Shown here: one piece after another, positions 8,544-17,090 of the stretch | Layout of the letters: each line of letters begins with the position of its first letter | Numbering within the stretch: the first letter of the stretch is position 1 | From: Desulfosediminicola flagellatus | GTDB taxonomy: Bacteria > Desulfobacterota > Desulfobulbia > Desulfobulbales > Desulfocapsaceae | Length of the DNA stretch: 64,000 nucleotides | Assembly: GCF_005116655.2 (NCBI RefSeq) | Contig: NZ_CP050698.1 | Location: 3,867,501 to 3,931,500 of the forward strand | Direction: 5' to 3' | The notes under the pieces: generated by a model | Told to the model about the DNA's origin: nothing | Database searches by the model: none | Seen by the model: the letters and a program-made list of their open reading frames with translations, nothing else | Program-made: the position numbers and the translations under genes

Positions 8544-9454
8544 CGGATCTCTCCGCTATGTTCAACTTTTTCAGTTCCATCAGCAAAACGCAGCCTCAAC
8601 CCGCCATCATCCTGAAGACCAATGACAGTTGCCTCAAACTCTGGATTAGTCATAACATCAAAACCGAACAGTACGCGCTGCCCAAGGGTATCGGAAAGCG
8701 ACAACCAGTTTTCAAGCAGAAGATGTTTTCCGTCTTTCCCGGAATAGCCGTCCCCTTTTAGCTCACGTGACTCTTCGTAGTACAGTAAACCAAAATTCCA
8801 GGCAAGCTTGGCCAGAAAAAGCGTGGTAAACGTCGTTATATCCAGCTCTGCCCCTAATTCTTTCGATAGTGATGTCGCAATACCCAAAAGTTCGGGTGGG
8901 AACTCCAGATTATTAACATTTATACCAAATCCTACTAAATGATATTCCTCTCCGTAGTGTGGACCGCTAAATCCTTCAACCAGAAAACCAGCAACCTTTT
9001 TTTCCCCGAAAAGTACATCATTGACCCAACGAAGTGTAGCATCACTACCTCCGGATTCACGCACCGCCTCGCAGCAGGCAACGCCTACGGCTAACGGCAC
9101 AAAACGTTTGGAATGATCCAGTAAGGTGTTTGCATGCACCATGCACCCCCAGACGCCACCTGACGGGGCATGCCAACTTCGTGTAAACCGGCCCTTAGAC
9201 TGACTCATCGTGTCAGCCAGTATGATCATCCCATTCATCACTGAACCATTCGCCGATTCAACTTCTCTGATGTGATTCCTTGCATGCTCCATAGCCCGTG
9301 GTAGCGAACGATGACAGTCGATCACCGAGCCAACAAAGCCACCGTAACGAAACACTACATCACAATCTATAGCAGGGTGTGCAGCTTGGCGGATAAGGAG
9401 TTCTTTCTTGAGGACTTCAGCCAGCAAAGGTTTGGTCGGGCGATTGAATACCAT
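8534..9454 (-). CDS. birA: Biotin--[protein] ligase (BirA catalytic type)
   Basis: About 306 residues from ATG 9454; an in-frame TTG at 9535 would add 27 residues next to the upstream stop, and no start has a convincing ribosome site. The catalytic core is recognisable: SKGRFTRSW (residues 86-94) corresponds to the GRGRxxRxW biotinyl-adenylate loop, RWVNDVLF to the KWPND motif, KKVAGFLVE to the active lysine segment, and GFGINVN follows. There is no N-terminal DNA-binding domain, so it should not act as a biotin repressor. The upstream neighbour is a biotin-carrier-like protein that may be its substrate. Confidence 0.85.
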   Translation of the reverse strand: MVFNRPTKPLLAEVLKKELLIRQAAHPAIDCDVVFRYGGFVGSVIDCHRSLPRAMEHARNHIREVESANGSVMNGMIILADTMSQSKGRFTRSWHAPSGGVWGCMVHANTLLDHSKRFVPLAVGVACCEAVRESGGSDATLRWVNDVLFGEKKVAGFLVEGFSGPHYGEEYHLVGFGINVNNLEFPPELLGIATSLSKELGAELDITTFTTLFLAKLAWNFGLLYYEESRELKGDGYSGKDGKHLLLENWLSLSDTLGQRVLFGFDVMTNPEFEATVIGLQDDGGLRLRFADGTEKVEHSGEIRYL

Positions 9455-9535
9455 TGAATAATGTAAGTTATAAAAACGAAAGAAGAGAAGAAAACTGGAA
9501 TGGGGGACAGGCAGCACCTTCCCCCGTTGGATCAA

Positions 9536-10189
9536 TTATTCAGCGTCCCAGTCGGCTTTGACTCGGGTGATAATCTTTTGTATAAGCGGCAATTTTTCTG
9601 GAGCACAAATACCAATCAGGGGTTCCCCCTGCGGAACAGAAACACCAGGCTTAAAATAGACTGAGTGAATAACACCACCTTCGCCGTTATAATAGACAGG
9701 AGTATCTCTTTTCATGAGGGACATGGTGATAATTTCATCACCCTTGTCGATAGTCACAGAACGGGCACCCTTCTTATCAATTCTTGACTGGATATCCATG
9801 GCGAAGAAATATTTCGCTGTTTCAGGAGCAGGAAAAAGATAGAGCACATCCTTAAGGATAGCCTCTATAATTTCTTTCTTCTTCAGGGGATGACGGATAG
9901 TCATCAACTTCTCACCGGCCTCGACAAACTGCCCGTCAAGCTCGGTCATGATATCCATTACAGTACCATTGGTCTGTGCGTTTACCAATTTAGGGTTGCG
10001 TTCACGATTGATTTCATACAATGGTGTTCCGGGAACCTGCTTCCATTCTCCAGAAGGAGCATGAACTTCATCCCCGTTTACCAGTTTGAACTGTACACGC
10101 CCCGTATGTACCGCGCATACATCAATATAATCATACGGGTCGGATTTATATTTACTGAGTAACTGATCAAAGTCTATTTCATTGGACAT
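9536..10189 (-). CDS. Biotinyl/lipoyl-like carrier protein with degenerate, duplicated domain
   Basis: 217 residues from ATG 10189 (MSNEIDFDQLL); the upstream extension to 10333 is not protein-like for this family. Two barrel-sandwich segments can be aligned with biotinyl domains: residues 67-112 (NGTVMDIMTELDGQFVEAGE, then PLKKKEII) and residues 145-196 (KGDEIITMSLMKRDTPV, then GGVIHSVYFKPGVSVPQGE). In the second, LMKRD occupies the place of the canonical AMKM, so Lys160 is a candidate biotinylation site. The gene ends one base before the extended birA frame, so carrier and ligase probably form an operon. No carboxylase subunit is nearby. The role is unknown. Confidence 0.7.
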   Translation of the reverse strand: MSNEIDFDQLLSKYKSDPYDYIDVCAVHTGRVQFKLVNGDEVHAPSGEWKQVPGTPLYEINRERNPKLVNAQTNGTVMDIMTELDGQFVEAGEKLMTIRHPLKKKEIIEAILKDVLYLFPAPETAKYFFAMDIQSRIDKKGARSVTIDKGDEIITMSLMKRDTPVYYNGEGGVIHSVYFKPGVSVPQGEPLIGICAPEKLPLIQKIITRVKADWDAE

Positions 10190-10548
10190 AGTGAAAACCT
10201 GGATGTTTGCTTTAATAACGTTCGTATTAACATGCCACTTCGGCCATTGGCTCAGAGGCTGATGTTTCTGCGCTGTAAGTGATGTCAGCAGACATTCTGC
10301 GATGGGTAGTAAAAACAGCCATAATGCCAGCATTTCTCTGTGCAGACACAGGTGTTAAGAATTCTGCATGCATCAATAAAGCATAGGGTTTATACTTAGA
10401 TAATGAGACCATGGCAAGAATAAACTGTATCGTCCCCCTTGACGGCAAAGCACAGAAATTCACCATTTTCCCACGCTAACAGACTAAAATTGGCAATCAT
10501 TCGTACCACAATAATATACAATCAGAGAACATTACACGCTAACTTTTT
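10190..10548. other. Divergent intergenic region
   Basis: 359 bases between the biotin-carrier-like gene (minus) and ydbH-like gene (plus). It should hold divergent promoters. I see no convincing gene, structured RNA or repeat in it; the open frames present have no family resemblance or ribosome site. Confidence 0.5.
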
Positions 10549-12966
10549 ATGAAACGATTAGGCATCATCATCACAGCCGGGCTCTTCCTGGTAATCAGTG
10601 CAGTAATGCTATCGTTTTCATTTGCACCGCACCTGATTAACACACAACTCATCCCATATCTGCTCTCTAAAAATTCTCTAGACAATATAGATGCGGATAT
10701 CTCATACCTCACCTTATGGAATCTTACAGGCAGTCTGACCGTAGGTGATAGTGATGATCTTCCTGCCATTAAAATCCCCCGCATATCTGCTGTTTTTTCT
10801 CCAACCGGGTTAAAATCCGGCAAGATCGAAACCATACAACTCGATGGGCTTACAGTAAGGCTGATCGAAAGGAATGGCAAAATATCACTGCGTAATATCC
10901 AGTCAAGCAGATCTTCTCAGGATTACGACATTGAAGGCACATCGATTCCTGCATTTCCCGTGTTTGCTGACCTGCTGGAATTACGAGACTGCATGATCAT
11001 TATCGACCGCGATGATCTCCCCGACATAACATTAAACATTCAGGCCAAGGTTGAACCTACATTCAGAAAAGCCCCATCAGGGGGGTACATTCTTCAAAAG
11101 ATACAGGCAGAAATCATTTCAGCAGGTACTATTACTTCAACTATACATGCTGAGTTTCAGGTAACTGGCGAAGGGCCTGTTGTACACATCGCTGCAAATC
11201 TTCCCGACTTAAGTAACATATCCCTCCTGCTCGCATCTCAGCTAACTGCCAAAGTGTCAGGCGGAGGCCAATTAACCACTGAGATTCAGCTAACAAATAA
11301 TTTTCACGCGATAAAAAAACTCAATGCCGAGATTACACTTCAAGATCTCGACATCAATTCCAACAGTTTTCATCTGGTGAATAATCCTGATTCTCCTCTC
11401 CTCCTCTCAGTTTCAGGATCAGGTAACGATTTCGAATATAGTGTATCAGGCGCACATCTTTCTCAACCTGCTGAAGCCAAAACGCACCTGCAAGGCCGTT
11501 ATCTGCTGACAACAGGTGAATTCACAGGAAAGGGTGAATTAGAGGTTTTTAGTCTTCAGGAAGACATTCAAGTGGAATTCAAGGGCGTCGCAAATCCAGA
11601 GCAACTTGAGGCCGAACTGATATTTCATGGAAAAACGCAAAACATTACTCTTCAATCAGGCAAGATCGATCTCGGTCAATATAGTCTGAAAAGTACAGTT
11701 AAAACAGTTGATGAAAATATTTTAATTGCTAATACCATCAACATTTCCAATGCCATCCTCAAAGAGCAGAAACTCGAAGTACACAACATTAGCAGCTCGC
11801 TGAGTTACACCTACGGCAAAGCGACTGCAAAAAGAAAAGGTTCGGGAAAATTCAGCATAGAGAGGATGCATTTTAATGGTGAAGATGTAGCCGGCATCTC
11901 GGCCACATTTATAGCAACATTAAATGATGTCGATTTTAGCGGCAACCTCACAAGCCACATGCCAAATCAACATACATTGCTATTTTCCGGAAATGTATCT
12001 CCACACAGGGGGATCGCTATGAATTTCAACCTCCCTTCTTCTGCACTCAACACCTATTCACTCCCAACATTTATTTCATTGCCGCCCGATCTGCACTTTT
12101 CAGGGAAGGTTAACGTTCATGGTGAAATATTCGTTGATACAAAGGGTGAGCCAACGGGAAATATCACAGTAACACTTAATGACGGAGAGCTCAGTCTCGA
12201 GGATAAAAAACTCTTCACCCGCGATATCAATACCGAGATAGTGCTAGCCGAACTCCCTGCACTGCGTAGCAGCTCAACTCATCACCTTAAAATCGGGGCA
12301 ATAGATTTTGGTAATTTAAAATTTACCAACGGCAACCTCTATTTTAGGATACACAGTCCCACAGAATTTTTTCTCGAAAAGAGCAGCTTCAACTGGTGTA
12401 ATGGAAAAGTTGAAAGTGGCAGCCTGAACATCGACACAAAAAATCCGATAATTTCGACCACACTTTACTGTGATCGATTACAGTTTTCTGAACTGTTAAA
12501 TCAGTTCGGCATCTCAGAAACAGACGGGGACGGATCTCTTAATGGTCGCCTGCCCATACATTTCACAGGTAAGGAGATGCTTTTTGACGATGGATTTCTG
12601 TTTTCCACTCCGGGCAATAGTGGTATAGTACGCTTCAACAACACGGCAATGCTACGTCAGGGAATGCCGGATATGGGCAAAGCCGCCTACCTTGAATACT
12701 CACTCCAGGCCATGGAGAATTTTTCCTACAACTGGACAAAACTGACGTTTAACAGCATAGATGACGACCTTCTCATCAAGATGCAGATAGACGGCAAACC
12801 TGAATCACCACTCCCTTTTGGTTATAGCAAAGGACAGCTTGTCACCAACGATAAAGGGCCGGGTATTCAGCACCCAATACGGCTTGACGTTAATTTTCAT
12901 CTGCCATTTGCGCAAATGTTCAAATACGGCCAGAGCCTTCAAAAGATTATGGAGAACATGCAATGA
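10549..12966 (+). CDS. ydbH: YdbH-like AsmA-superfamily inter-membrane lipid transport protein
   Basis: 805 residues: one N-terminal transmembrane helix (residues 4-26) and a long repetitive beta-rich periplasmic part, as in the AsmA-like bridge proteins YhdP, TamB and YdbH. The C-terminal third (GEIFVDTKGEPTGNITVTLN, PLPFGYSKGQ, and the final RLDVNFHLPF region) fits the YdbH/DctA domain. The call rests mainly on the neighbours: a YnbE-like lipoprotein overlaps its last codons and a YdbL-like protein follows, the same order as in E. coli. YdbH forms a groove between inner and outer membrane for phospholipid transport; YnbE caps it at the outer membrane. Confidence 0.85.
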   Translation: MKRLGIIITAGLFLVISAVMLSFSFAPHLINTQLIPYLLSKNSLDNIDADISYLTLWNLTGSLTVGDSDDLPAIKIPRISAVFSPTGLKSGKIETIQLDGLTVRLIERNGKISLRNIQSSRSSQDYDIEGTSIPAFPVFADLLELRDCMIIIDRDDLPDITLNIQAKVEPTFRKAPSGGYILQKIQAEIISAGTITSTIHAEFQVTGEGPVVHIAANLPDLSNISLLLASQLTAKVSGGGQLTTEIQLTNNFHAIKKLNAEITLQDLDINSNSFHLVNNPDSPLLLSVSGSGNDFEYSVSGAHLSQPAEAKTHLQGRYLLTTGEFTGKGELEVFSLQEDIQVEFKGVANPEQLEAELIFHGKTQNITLQSGKIDLGQYSLKSTVKTVDENILIANTINISNAILKEQKLEVHNISSSLSYTYGKATAKRKGSGKFSIERMHFNGEDVAGISATFIATLNDVDFSGNLTSHMPNQHTLLFSGNVSPHRGIAMNFNLPSSALNTYSLPTFISLPPDLHFSGKVNVHGEIFVDTKGEPTGNITVTLNDGELSLEDKKLFTRDINTEIVLAELPALRSSSTHHLKIGAIDFGNLKFTNGNLYFRIHSPTEFFLEKSSFNWCNGKVESGSLNIDTKNPIISTTLYCDRLQFSELLNQFGISETDGDGSLNGRLPIHFTGKEMLFDDGFLFSTPGNSGIVRFNNTAMLRQGMPDMGKAAYLEYSLQAMENFSYNWTKLTFNSIDDDLLIKMQIDGKPESPLPFGYSKGQLVTNDKGPGIQHPIRLDVNFHLPFAQMFKYGQSLQKIMENMQ

Positions 12967-13160
12967 AGGATATGCGTAGTGCCCTGCTCGGCGGGATCAT
13001 CGTTGCAACCCTGCTTCTGGGCGTTTCCTGCACAAGTCATCAGGTGGAAGTCAAACCTGTTGAAATTAAACCTATTCACATAACCATTGATATTAATGTG
13101 AAAGTTGACAGAGCTCTTGACAATTTCTTTTCCGATCTGGATGAGTTGCAATCCGAGTAA
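12963..13160 (+). CDS. ynbE: YnbE-family outer-membrane lipoprotein
   Basis: 65 residues. A lipoprotein signal ends in the lipobox LLGVSC (Cys near residue 23), followed by a short beta-strand-forming tail (HITIDINVKVDRALDNFFSD) that is the YnbE signature. In E. coli YnbE stacks on the C-terminal end of YdbH and completes the lipid bridge at the outer membrane. The start codon overlaps the ydbH stop (ATGA), indicating coupled translation. Confidence 0.88.
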   Translation: MKDMRSALLGGIIVATLLLGVSCTSHQVEVKPVEIKPIHITIDINVKVDRALDNFFSDLDELQSE

Positions 13161-13197
13161 CGTTTTACACTATTAACTGTTACCACTGAGGCATACC

Positions 13198-13569
13198 ATG
13201 CATAACAGAATCAGAATACATTCCGTAATTGTTGTGATTATTTCACTGCTCTTTACCTGCTCCACACTCTACGCTGCATCTGTGAAAGACCGAATGGCAG
13301 CCCGCATTCCCGCAATCAACGCACTTAAAGATAGCGGCGTAGTTGGTGAAAACAAAGATGGTTATCTTGAGTTTCGCACAGGTAATCAGGCAGATAAAGC
13401 GACAGTAAGTGCTGAAAATGCTGACAGGGCAAAAGTATACGACGCAATCGCTAAAAATGAAGGTGCATCCCCAACGCTGGTTGGCCAGCGAAGAGCTAAG
13501 ATGATCGCCTCTATAGGGAAAAACGGCCACTGGTTTCAGGCCGCTGACGGAAAATGGTATCAAAAATAG
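13198..13569 (+). CDS. ydbL: YdbL-family (DUF1318) periplasmic protein
   Basis: 123 residues with a signal peptide ending near LYAASVKD and a mature domain typical of DUF1318/YdbL: KDRMAARIPAINALKDSGVVGE, a conserved NADRAKVYDAIA segment and a C-terminal GHWFQAADGKWYQK. In E. coli YdbL acts as a periplasmic chaperone-like modulator of YdbH-YnbE assembly. It lies 37 bases after ynbE and completes the three-gene set. Its stop is only 8 bases before the cmoA start. Confidence 0.9.
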   Translation: MHNRIRIHSVIVVIISLLFTCSTLYAASVKDRMAARIPAINALKDSGVVGENKDGYLEFRTGNQADKATVSAENADRAKVYDAIAKNEGASPTLVGQRRAKMIASIGKNGHWFQAADGKWYQK

Positions 13570-13577
13570 AACATCAG

Positions 13578-14315
13578 ATGGCCAAGCCATCCCGCGACAA
13601 ACTTTTCGAAGTTGACACAATTCAGGAAGACTTTGTATTCAACGAGCGTGTTGTTGAAGTATTTGACGACATGCTCGACAGGTCTGTCCCGTATTATTCC
13701 GAAGTCATATCCTCTTCTGCACGTCTGCTGGATACCTTCCTGCACGCTGAAGACACGGTATATGACCTAGGCTGCTCCACCGGCACCACGCTGATGGAGT
13801 TTTGTCGTCTACTACCCGATAAAGGTCTGAAATTCGTAGGCATAGACAGCTCAGATGCCATGCTTGAAAAAGCACGTCTCAAGGCTGAACTCTACTCCAA
13901 GCAGGACTCTATCAGTTTCTTAAAAGAAGATATAACCTCCATGCATCATCCCAATGCCGGTGGATTTATCCTCAATTACACATTGCAGTTTATTCGCCCT
14001 TTAAGACGCGAAGCATTTCTGCGTAACCTCTATGAGTCTTTGCGTCCCGGAGGCATACTGGTGCTTAGCGAGAAGATCATCTCTCATGACCAGCGTCTCA
14101 ACCGCGAATATATAGATATTTACCACCAGTTTAAAAAATCAAAAGGGTATTCTGAACTTGAAATAGCCAGAAAAAGAGAAGCACTCGAAAACGTGCTTAT
14201 CCCCTTTTCTATAGATGAAAACAGAACAATGCTCAAACAAATTGGCTTCACCACTGTCGAAACATTCTTCCAGTGGTTCAACTTTGCATCGTTTGTGGCC
14301 GTAAAACCCTCCTGA
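13578..14315 (+). CDS. cmoA: Carboxy-S-adenosyl-L-methionine synthase
   Basis: 245 residues from ATG 13578 (MAKPSRDKLFE). Class I methyltransferase fold with the SAM loop YDLGCSTGTT and the CmoA-specific features DFVFNERVVEVFDDMLDRSVPYY at the N-terminus and LNYTLQFI in the middle. CmoA converts SAM and prephenate to carboxy-SAM, the donor used by CmoB for 5-carboxymethoxyuridine at tRNA position 34. An upstream start at 13554 would overlap the ydbL 3' end. The gene follows ydbL with almost no gap and precedes cmoB by 18 bases. Confidence 0.95.
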   Translation: MAKPSRDKLFEVDTIQEDFVFNERVVEVFDDMLDRSVPYYSEVISSSARLLDTFLHAEDTVYDLGCSTGTTLMEFCRLLPDKGLKFVGIDSSDAMLEKARLKAELYSKQDSISFLKEDITSMHHPNAGGFILNYTLQFIRPLRREAFLRNLYESLRPGGILVLSEKIISHDQRLNREYIDIYHQFKKSKGYSELEIARKREALENVLIPFSIDENRTMLKQIGFTTVETFFQWFNFASFVAVKPS

Positions 14316-14333
14316 TTTAATCAACCAGTTACT

Positions 14334-15296
14334 ATGTCCTATATTGATATGCTGCCGTCGCATGTACGGCATGATGAAATTTTGTCCCTCCACCAGGAAC
14401 GTCAACTTTGGGTAAACCAGAATAAAAAAGGCTTTCTTCGCTACCGTGAACCCTTCCAGGCTCTCTCAAAGTTTCGTGCCATGCATACCGACTTCTCTGG
14501 TGACGTAGTCACCATTGGAAGTCCGAACGAAATTAATGATGCTGAAAAAAACATCATCAAAGACAATCTCCAAAAATTCATTCCCTGGCGAAAAGGGCCA
14601 TTCTCAGTTTTCGGTATTGATATTGATGCAGAGTGGCGCAGCGAAAAAAAATGGCAGCGGGTTGCTCCACAACTTCCTGATCTTGAAGGCAAGGTTATTG
14701 CCGATATCGGCTGCAATAATGGTTACTACATGTTCAGGATGGCACACCATAAACCCAAATTCGTTTTGGGCCTTGAGCCGTCAGTGCAACATTACTACTG
14801 TTTTAAATCGCTTAAAGAAATGGCGGGGCTTGCGAATCAGACGATCGACCTGCTGGGAGTAGAGCATCTGCCCCTTTTCCCCGACTGCTTTGATGTGATC
14901 TTTCTTATGGGTATCATCTACCACCGCCCCTCTCCTGTTGATACTTTACGGGATATAGTCTCAGCCCTGCAACCTGGCGGCTCACTTATAATAGAGTCTC
15001 AGGCTATTCCCGGCGATGAACCGTATGCACTTTTTCCTGATAAAACCTACGCCAAAGTACCCGGAACATATTTTGTTCCGACTGGTGCCTGTCTCTATAA
15101 CTGGATGCAAAAAGCCGGCTTTGTCGATATTGAACTTTTCTGTTCTCATCCGATGAGCAGCGAGGAACAACGGCAGACTGAATGGATGACATTTGAGTCA
15201 TATATTGATTTCCTCAACCCTACAGACAATACACTAACTGTCGAAGGGTATCCTGCACCATATCGGGTATTTCTGAAAGGAAGAAAAAAATCATAA
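14334..15296 (+). CDS. cmoB: tRNA U34 carboxymethyltransferase
   Basis: 320 residues. The N-terminal region (PFQALSKFRAMHTDFSGDVV) and LQKFIPWRKGPF are characteristic of CmoB. The SAM loop IADIGCNNGYYMFRM, then GLEPSVQHYYCF and MGIIYHRPSPVDTL, complete the fold. It transfers the carboxymethyl group from carboxy-SAM to 5-hydroxyuridine at the tRNA wobble position. Paired with cmoA directly upstream. Length matches the family. Confidence 0.96.
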   Translation: MSYIDMLPSHVRHDEILSLHQERQLWVNQNKKGFLRYREPFQALSKFRAMHTDFSGDVVTIGSPNEINDAEKNIIKDNLQKFIPWRKGPFSVFGIDIDAEWRSEKKWQRVAPQLPDLEGKVIADIGCNNGYYMFRMAHHKPKFVLGLEPSVQHYYCFKSLKEMAGLANQTIDLLGVEHLPLFPDCFDVIFLMGIIYHRPSPVDTLRDIVSALQPGGSLIIESQAIPGDEPYALFPDKTYAKVPGTYFVPTGACLYNWMQKAGFVDIELFCSHPMSSEEQRQTEWMTFESYIDFLNPTDNTLTVEGYPAPYRVFLKGRKKS

Positions 15297-15511
15297 ATAT
15301 AGAGGATAATATGGTTTAGGTTATTGCGTTTGCTGGTCAGCATGTATACAATTGGCCTATTCGTCTGCAGCCAAATCAGCATATGTGCCTGCAAACACTG
15401 ATACCAACTACTTTCCGGACTCTTCACTGGCTATAAACCGACCATACGAGTTCCCGAAAATTGCGGTGTGTTCGCAGTGCGAGAAACCTATTATGACAGG
15501 AGTCATACAAC

Positions 15512-16060
15512 ATGATCAAAGAAAATTGTACATTGTACAGCAGTGGTCTTAAAGGAGCTGAGGCAACCTTCGGTGAAGCAGCCCAGCAACATGGTATTAA
15601 AGAGATTGTATATTCATTTGACGGCCATAAACTATCCCGTGAAATGAATGTTAAAATCCTTACCCAGGAAGAGCTTGAACGTGGCGATATCAGTATGGAA
15701 CTCGCTTCACGTATGCTCAACCGTACCTATTATGAGACCGAAAAAATCAGGAAGGTTCTGCAGACAATCTTTCACATGGTAAACAGCGGCCATCAGGTAT
15801 TTGTTATTGGTACCATCCAGGAAGACGGCTCTGTTAAAGGTGGAACCGGCTGGGCTGTAGAGCTTGCCAAAATGTTCAACCGCCCACTCCATGTCTTTGA
15901 TCAACCAAACAAAAAATGGTTTAGCTGGAAAGAAGGTACCTGGAAAGAAGACATCCCAAAAATTGAATATGACACCTTCGTTGGTTCCGGCACCCGTTAC
16001 TTAAGCGAAGCGGGTCGTGAAGCTATCGAAAAACTTTTCACGGACTCTTTCGGCGAATAA
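15512..16060 (+). CDS. SLOG/YpsA-like Rossmann-fold protein of unknown function
   Basis: 182 residues with a good ribosome site (CAGGAG, 8 bases before ATG). The N-terminal segment SSGLKGAEATFGEAAQQHG (residues 10-28) and the later VFVIG...GGTGWAVELAKMFNRPLHVFD (97-130) match the layout of SLOG/YpsA-type nucleotide-binding proteins: a glycine-rich first loop, then a GGT loop before a helix and strand. The C-terminal part (FVGSGTRYLSEAGREAI) is conserved-looking. SLOG proteins bind nucleotide-derived ligands, but this member has no assigned role. Single-gene transcript ending at the strong terminator just downstream. It resembles a widespread conserved hypothetical family. Confidence 0.65.
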   Translation: MIKENCTLYSSGLKGAEATFGEAAQQHGIKEIVYSFDGHKLSREMNVKILTQEELERGDISMELASRMLNRTYYETEKIRKVLQTIFHMVNSGHQVFVIGTIQEDGSVKGGTGWAVELAKMFNRPLHVFDQPNKKWFSWKEGTWKEDIPKIEYDTFVGSGTRYLSEAGREAIEKLFTDSFGE

Positions 16061-16081
16061 GTTTATCTATCAGATATATTT

Positions 16082-16119
16082 AAGGCCGCTCTCCTCATCA
16101 GGAGTAGCGGCCTTTTTTT
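16082..16119 (+). terminator. Rho-independent terminator after the SLOG-like gene
   Basis: Stem AAGGCCGCT/AGCGGCCTT extended by CTCCT/AGGAG, loop of 4 bases, followed by a T run (seven consecutive T to 16119). It begins 22 bases after the stop codon. Confidence 0.93.
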
Positions 16120-16147
16120 ATTGTATTAGACGTAAATTGTACCAACC

Positions 16148-16275
16148 TCTATAGACTGGAAGCGGGATTAAGGACTTAGGCCAAAGGTAAAAGATAAAAG
16201 GACTGAGTAATTCAGAAGCTTATTGCATTCTCAATGCAATTTACTCAGTCCTAATCCCTTAAGCCTCAGTCCTTT
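16148..16275. repeat. Nested-palindrome repeat, copy A
   Basis: About 128 bases. Three concentric inverted repeats: outer AAGGACTTAGGC (16170-16181) with GCCTCAGTCCTT (16263-16274), middle AGGACTGAGTAA (16199-16210) with its exact complement (16241-16252), and inner ATTGCATT/AATGCAAT (16222-16229, 16233-16240) around CTC. The left flank contains GACTGGAAGCGGG. The same sequence recurs inverted at 31409-31524 and in part at 44113-44170. It lies between convergent genes. Confidence 0.85.
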
Positions 16276-16343
16276 TGTCGCGTCCTCAAAGATCCCACGC
16301 AATCTGTAAGGCTGAGCTATTTGCTTCTAGGTAACAGGCTGTC

Positions 16344-17090
16344 CTATCCCGCCATCCCGCCATTGGCACAAATATTTTGTCCTGAAATCCATCCTGATTC
16401 ATCACGAACTAAAAGCGAAACAGCATCTGCAATATCCTCGGGTGTCCCAATCCTGCCAAGAGCAGCCATGCCTGCCATCTGCAGGATCTGCTCTTCAGTC
16501 TTACCAGCACGAAAAAGTTCGGTATCAACCGGCCCCGGAGATAACGAGTTCACTGTAACTTCCCGATGGCCAAGTTCTTTTGCCAGAACCCGTGTTAACT
16601 GATCAACAGCACCTTTTGTCGCTGCATACGGGCCATATGTCGGCAACAACATTTTGGTAACCGTCGATGATATATTGATAATTCTGCCGCCGTCTGCAAT
16701 CACCTTTGCAGCTTCCTGGCATGCAAAAAAAACACTCTTTACGTTCAGCGCAATGATATCATCAAATTCTTCTTCGCTGACATCTTTTATCGGCTTATTT
16801 TGCAATATCCCGGCATTGTTGACCAAAATATCTAACCTGCCAAACTTCTCAAGTGCTGCGGCAAACATCTTTTTTATCTCTGAAGTCTGGCGAACATCAG
16901 CTCTGACGGCTATTGATTGCGGACCGGATTCAGTTATCCTCTTCACAACCTCAAGAGCAGCAGAGGTACTATGTGCATAGTTCACAACAACATTTGCCCC
17001 CATCAGGCCGAGACGAATAGCAATAGCAGCACCAATTCCTCTTGAGGCACCTGTGACAATTGCGACTTTACCTTCGAGTACCTTTTCCAT
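16344..17090 (-). CDS. SDR-family oxidoreductase (FabG-like)
   Basis: 248 residues, classical short-chain dehydrogenase: cofactor motif TGASRGIG (residues 14-21), NNAG strand end, catalytic serine in NISSTV, and the YxxxK pair in YGPYAATKGA. The start region and lack of a membrane segment indicate a soluble cytoplasmic enzyme. The residues after the cofactor loop (NYAHS) suggest NADP(H) preference, which is inference. The substrate is unknown; it stands alone, with no lipid-synthesis genes beside it, so calling it fabG would be unjustified. Confidence 0.9.
   Translation of the reverse strand: MEKVLEGKVAIVTGASRGIGAAIAIRLGLMGANVVVNYAHSTSAALEVVKRITESGPQSIAVRADVRQTSEIKKMFAAALEKFGRLDILVNNAGILQNKPIKDVSEEEFDDIIALNVKSVFFACQEAAKVIADGGRIINISSTVTKMLLPTYGPYAATKGAVDQLTRVLAKELGHREVTVNSLSPGPVDTELFRAGKTEEQILQMAGMAALGRIGTPEDIADAVSLLVRDESGWISGQNICANGGMAG

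Noticed and set aside
10190..10333. N-terminal extension of the biotin-carrier-like protein
   Set aside because: The extra 48 residues do not resemble the family, and MSNEIDFDQLL at 10189 is a natural start.
10227..10466. Minus-strand 79-codon frame upstream of the biotin-carrier-like gene
   Set aside because: No ribosome site or recognisable motif; it overlaps the out-of-family extension of the carrier gene.
16344..17090. Calling the SDR gene fabG
   Set aside because: SDR motifs are general and there is no fatty-acid gene context, so only the family name is given.
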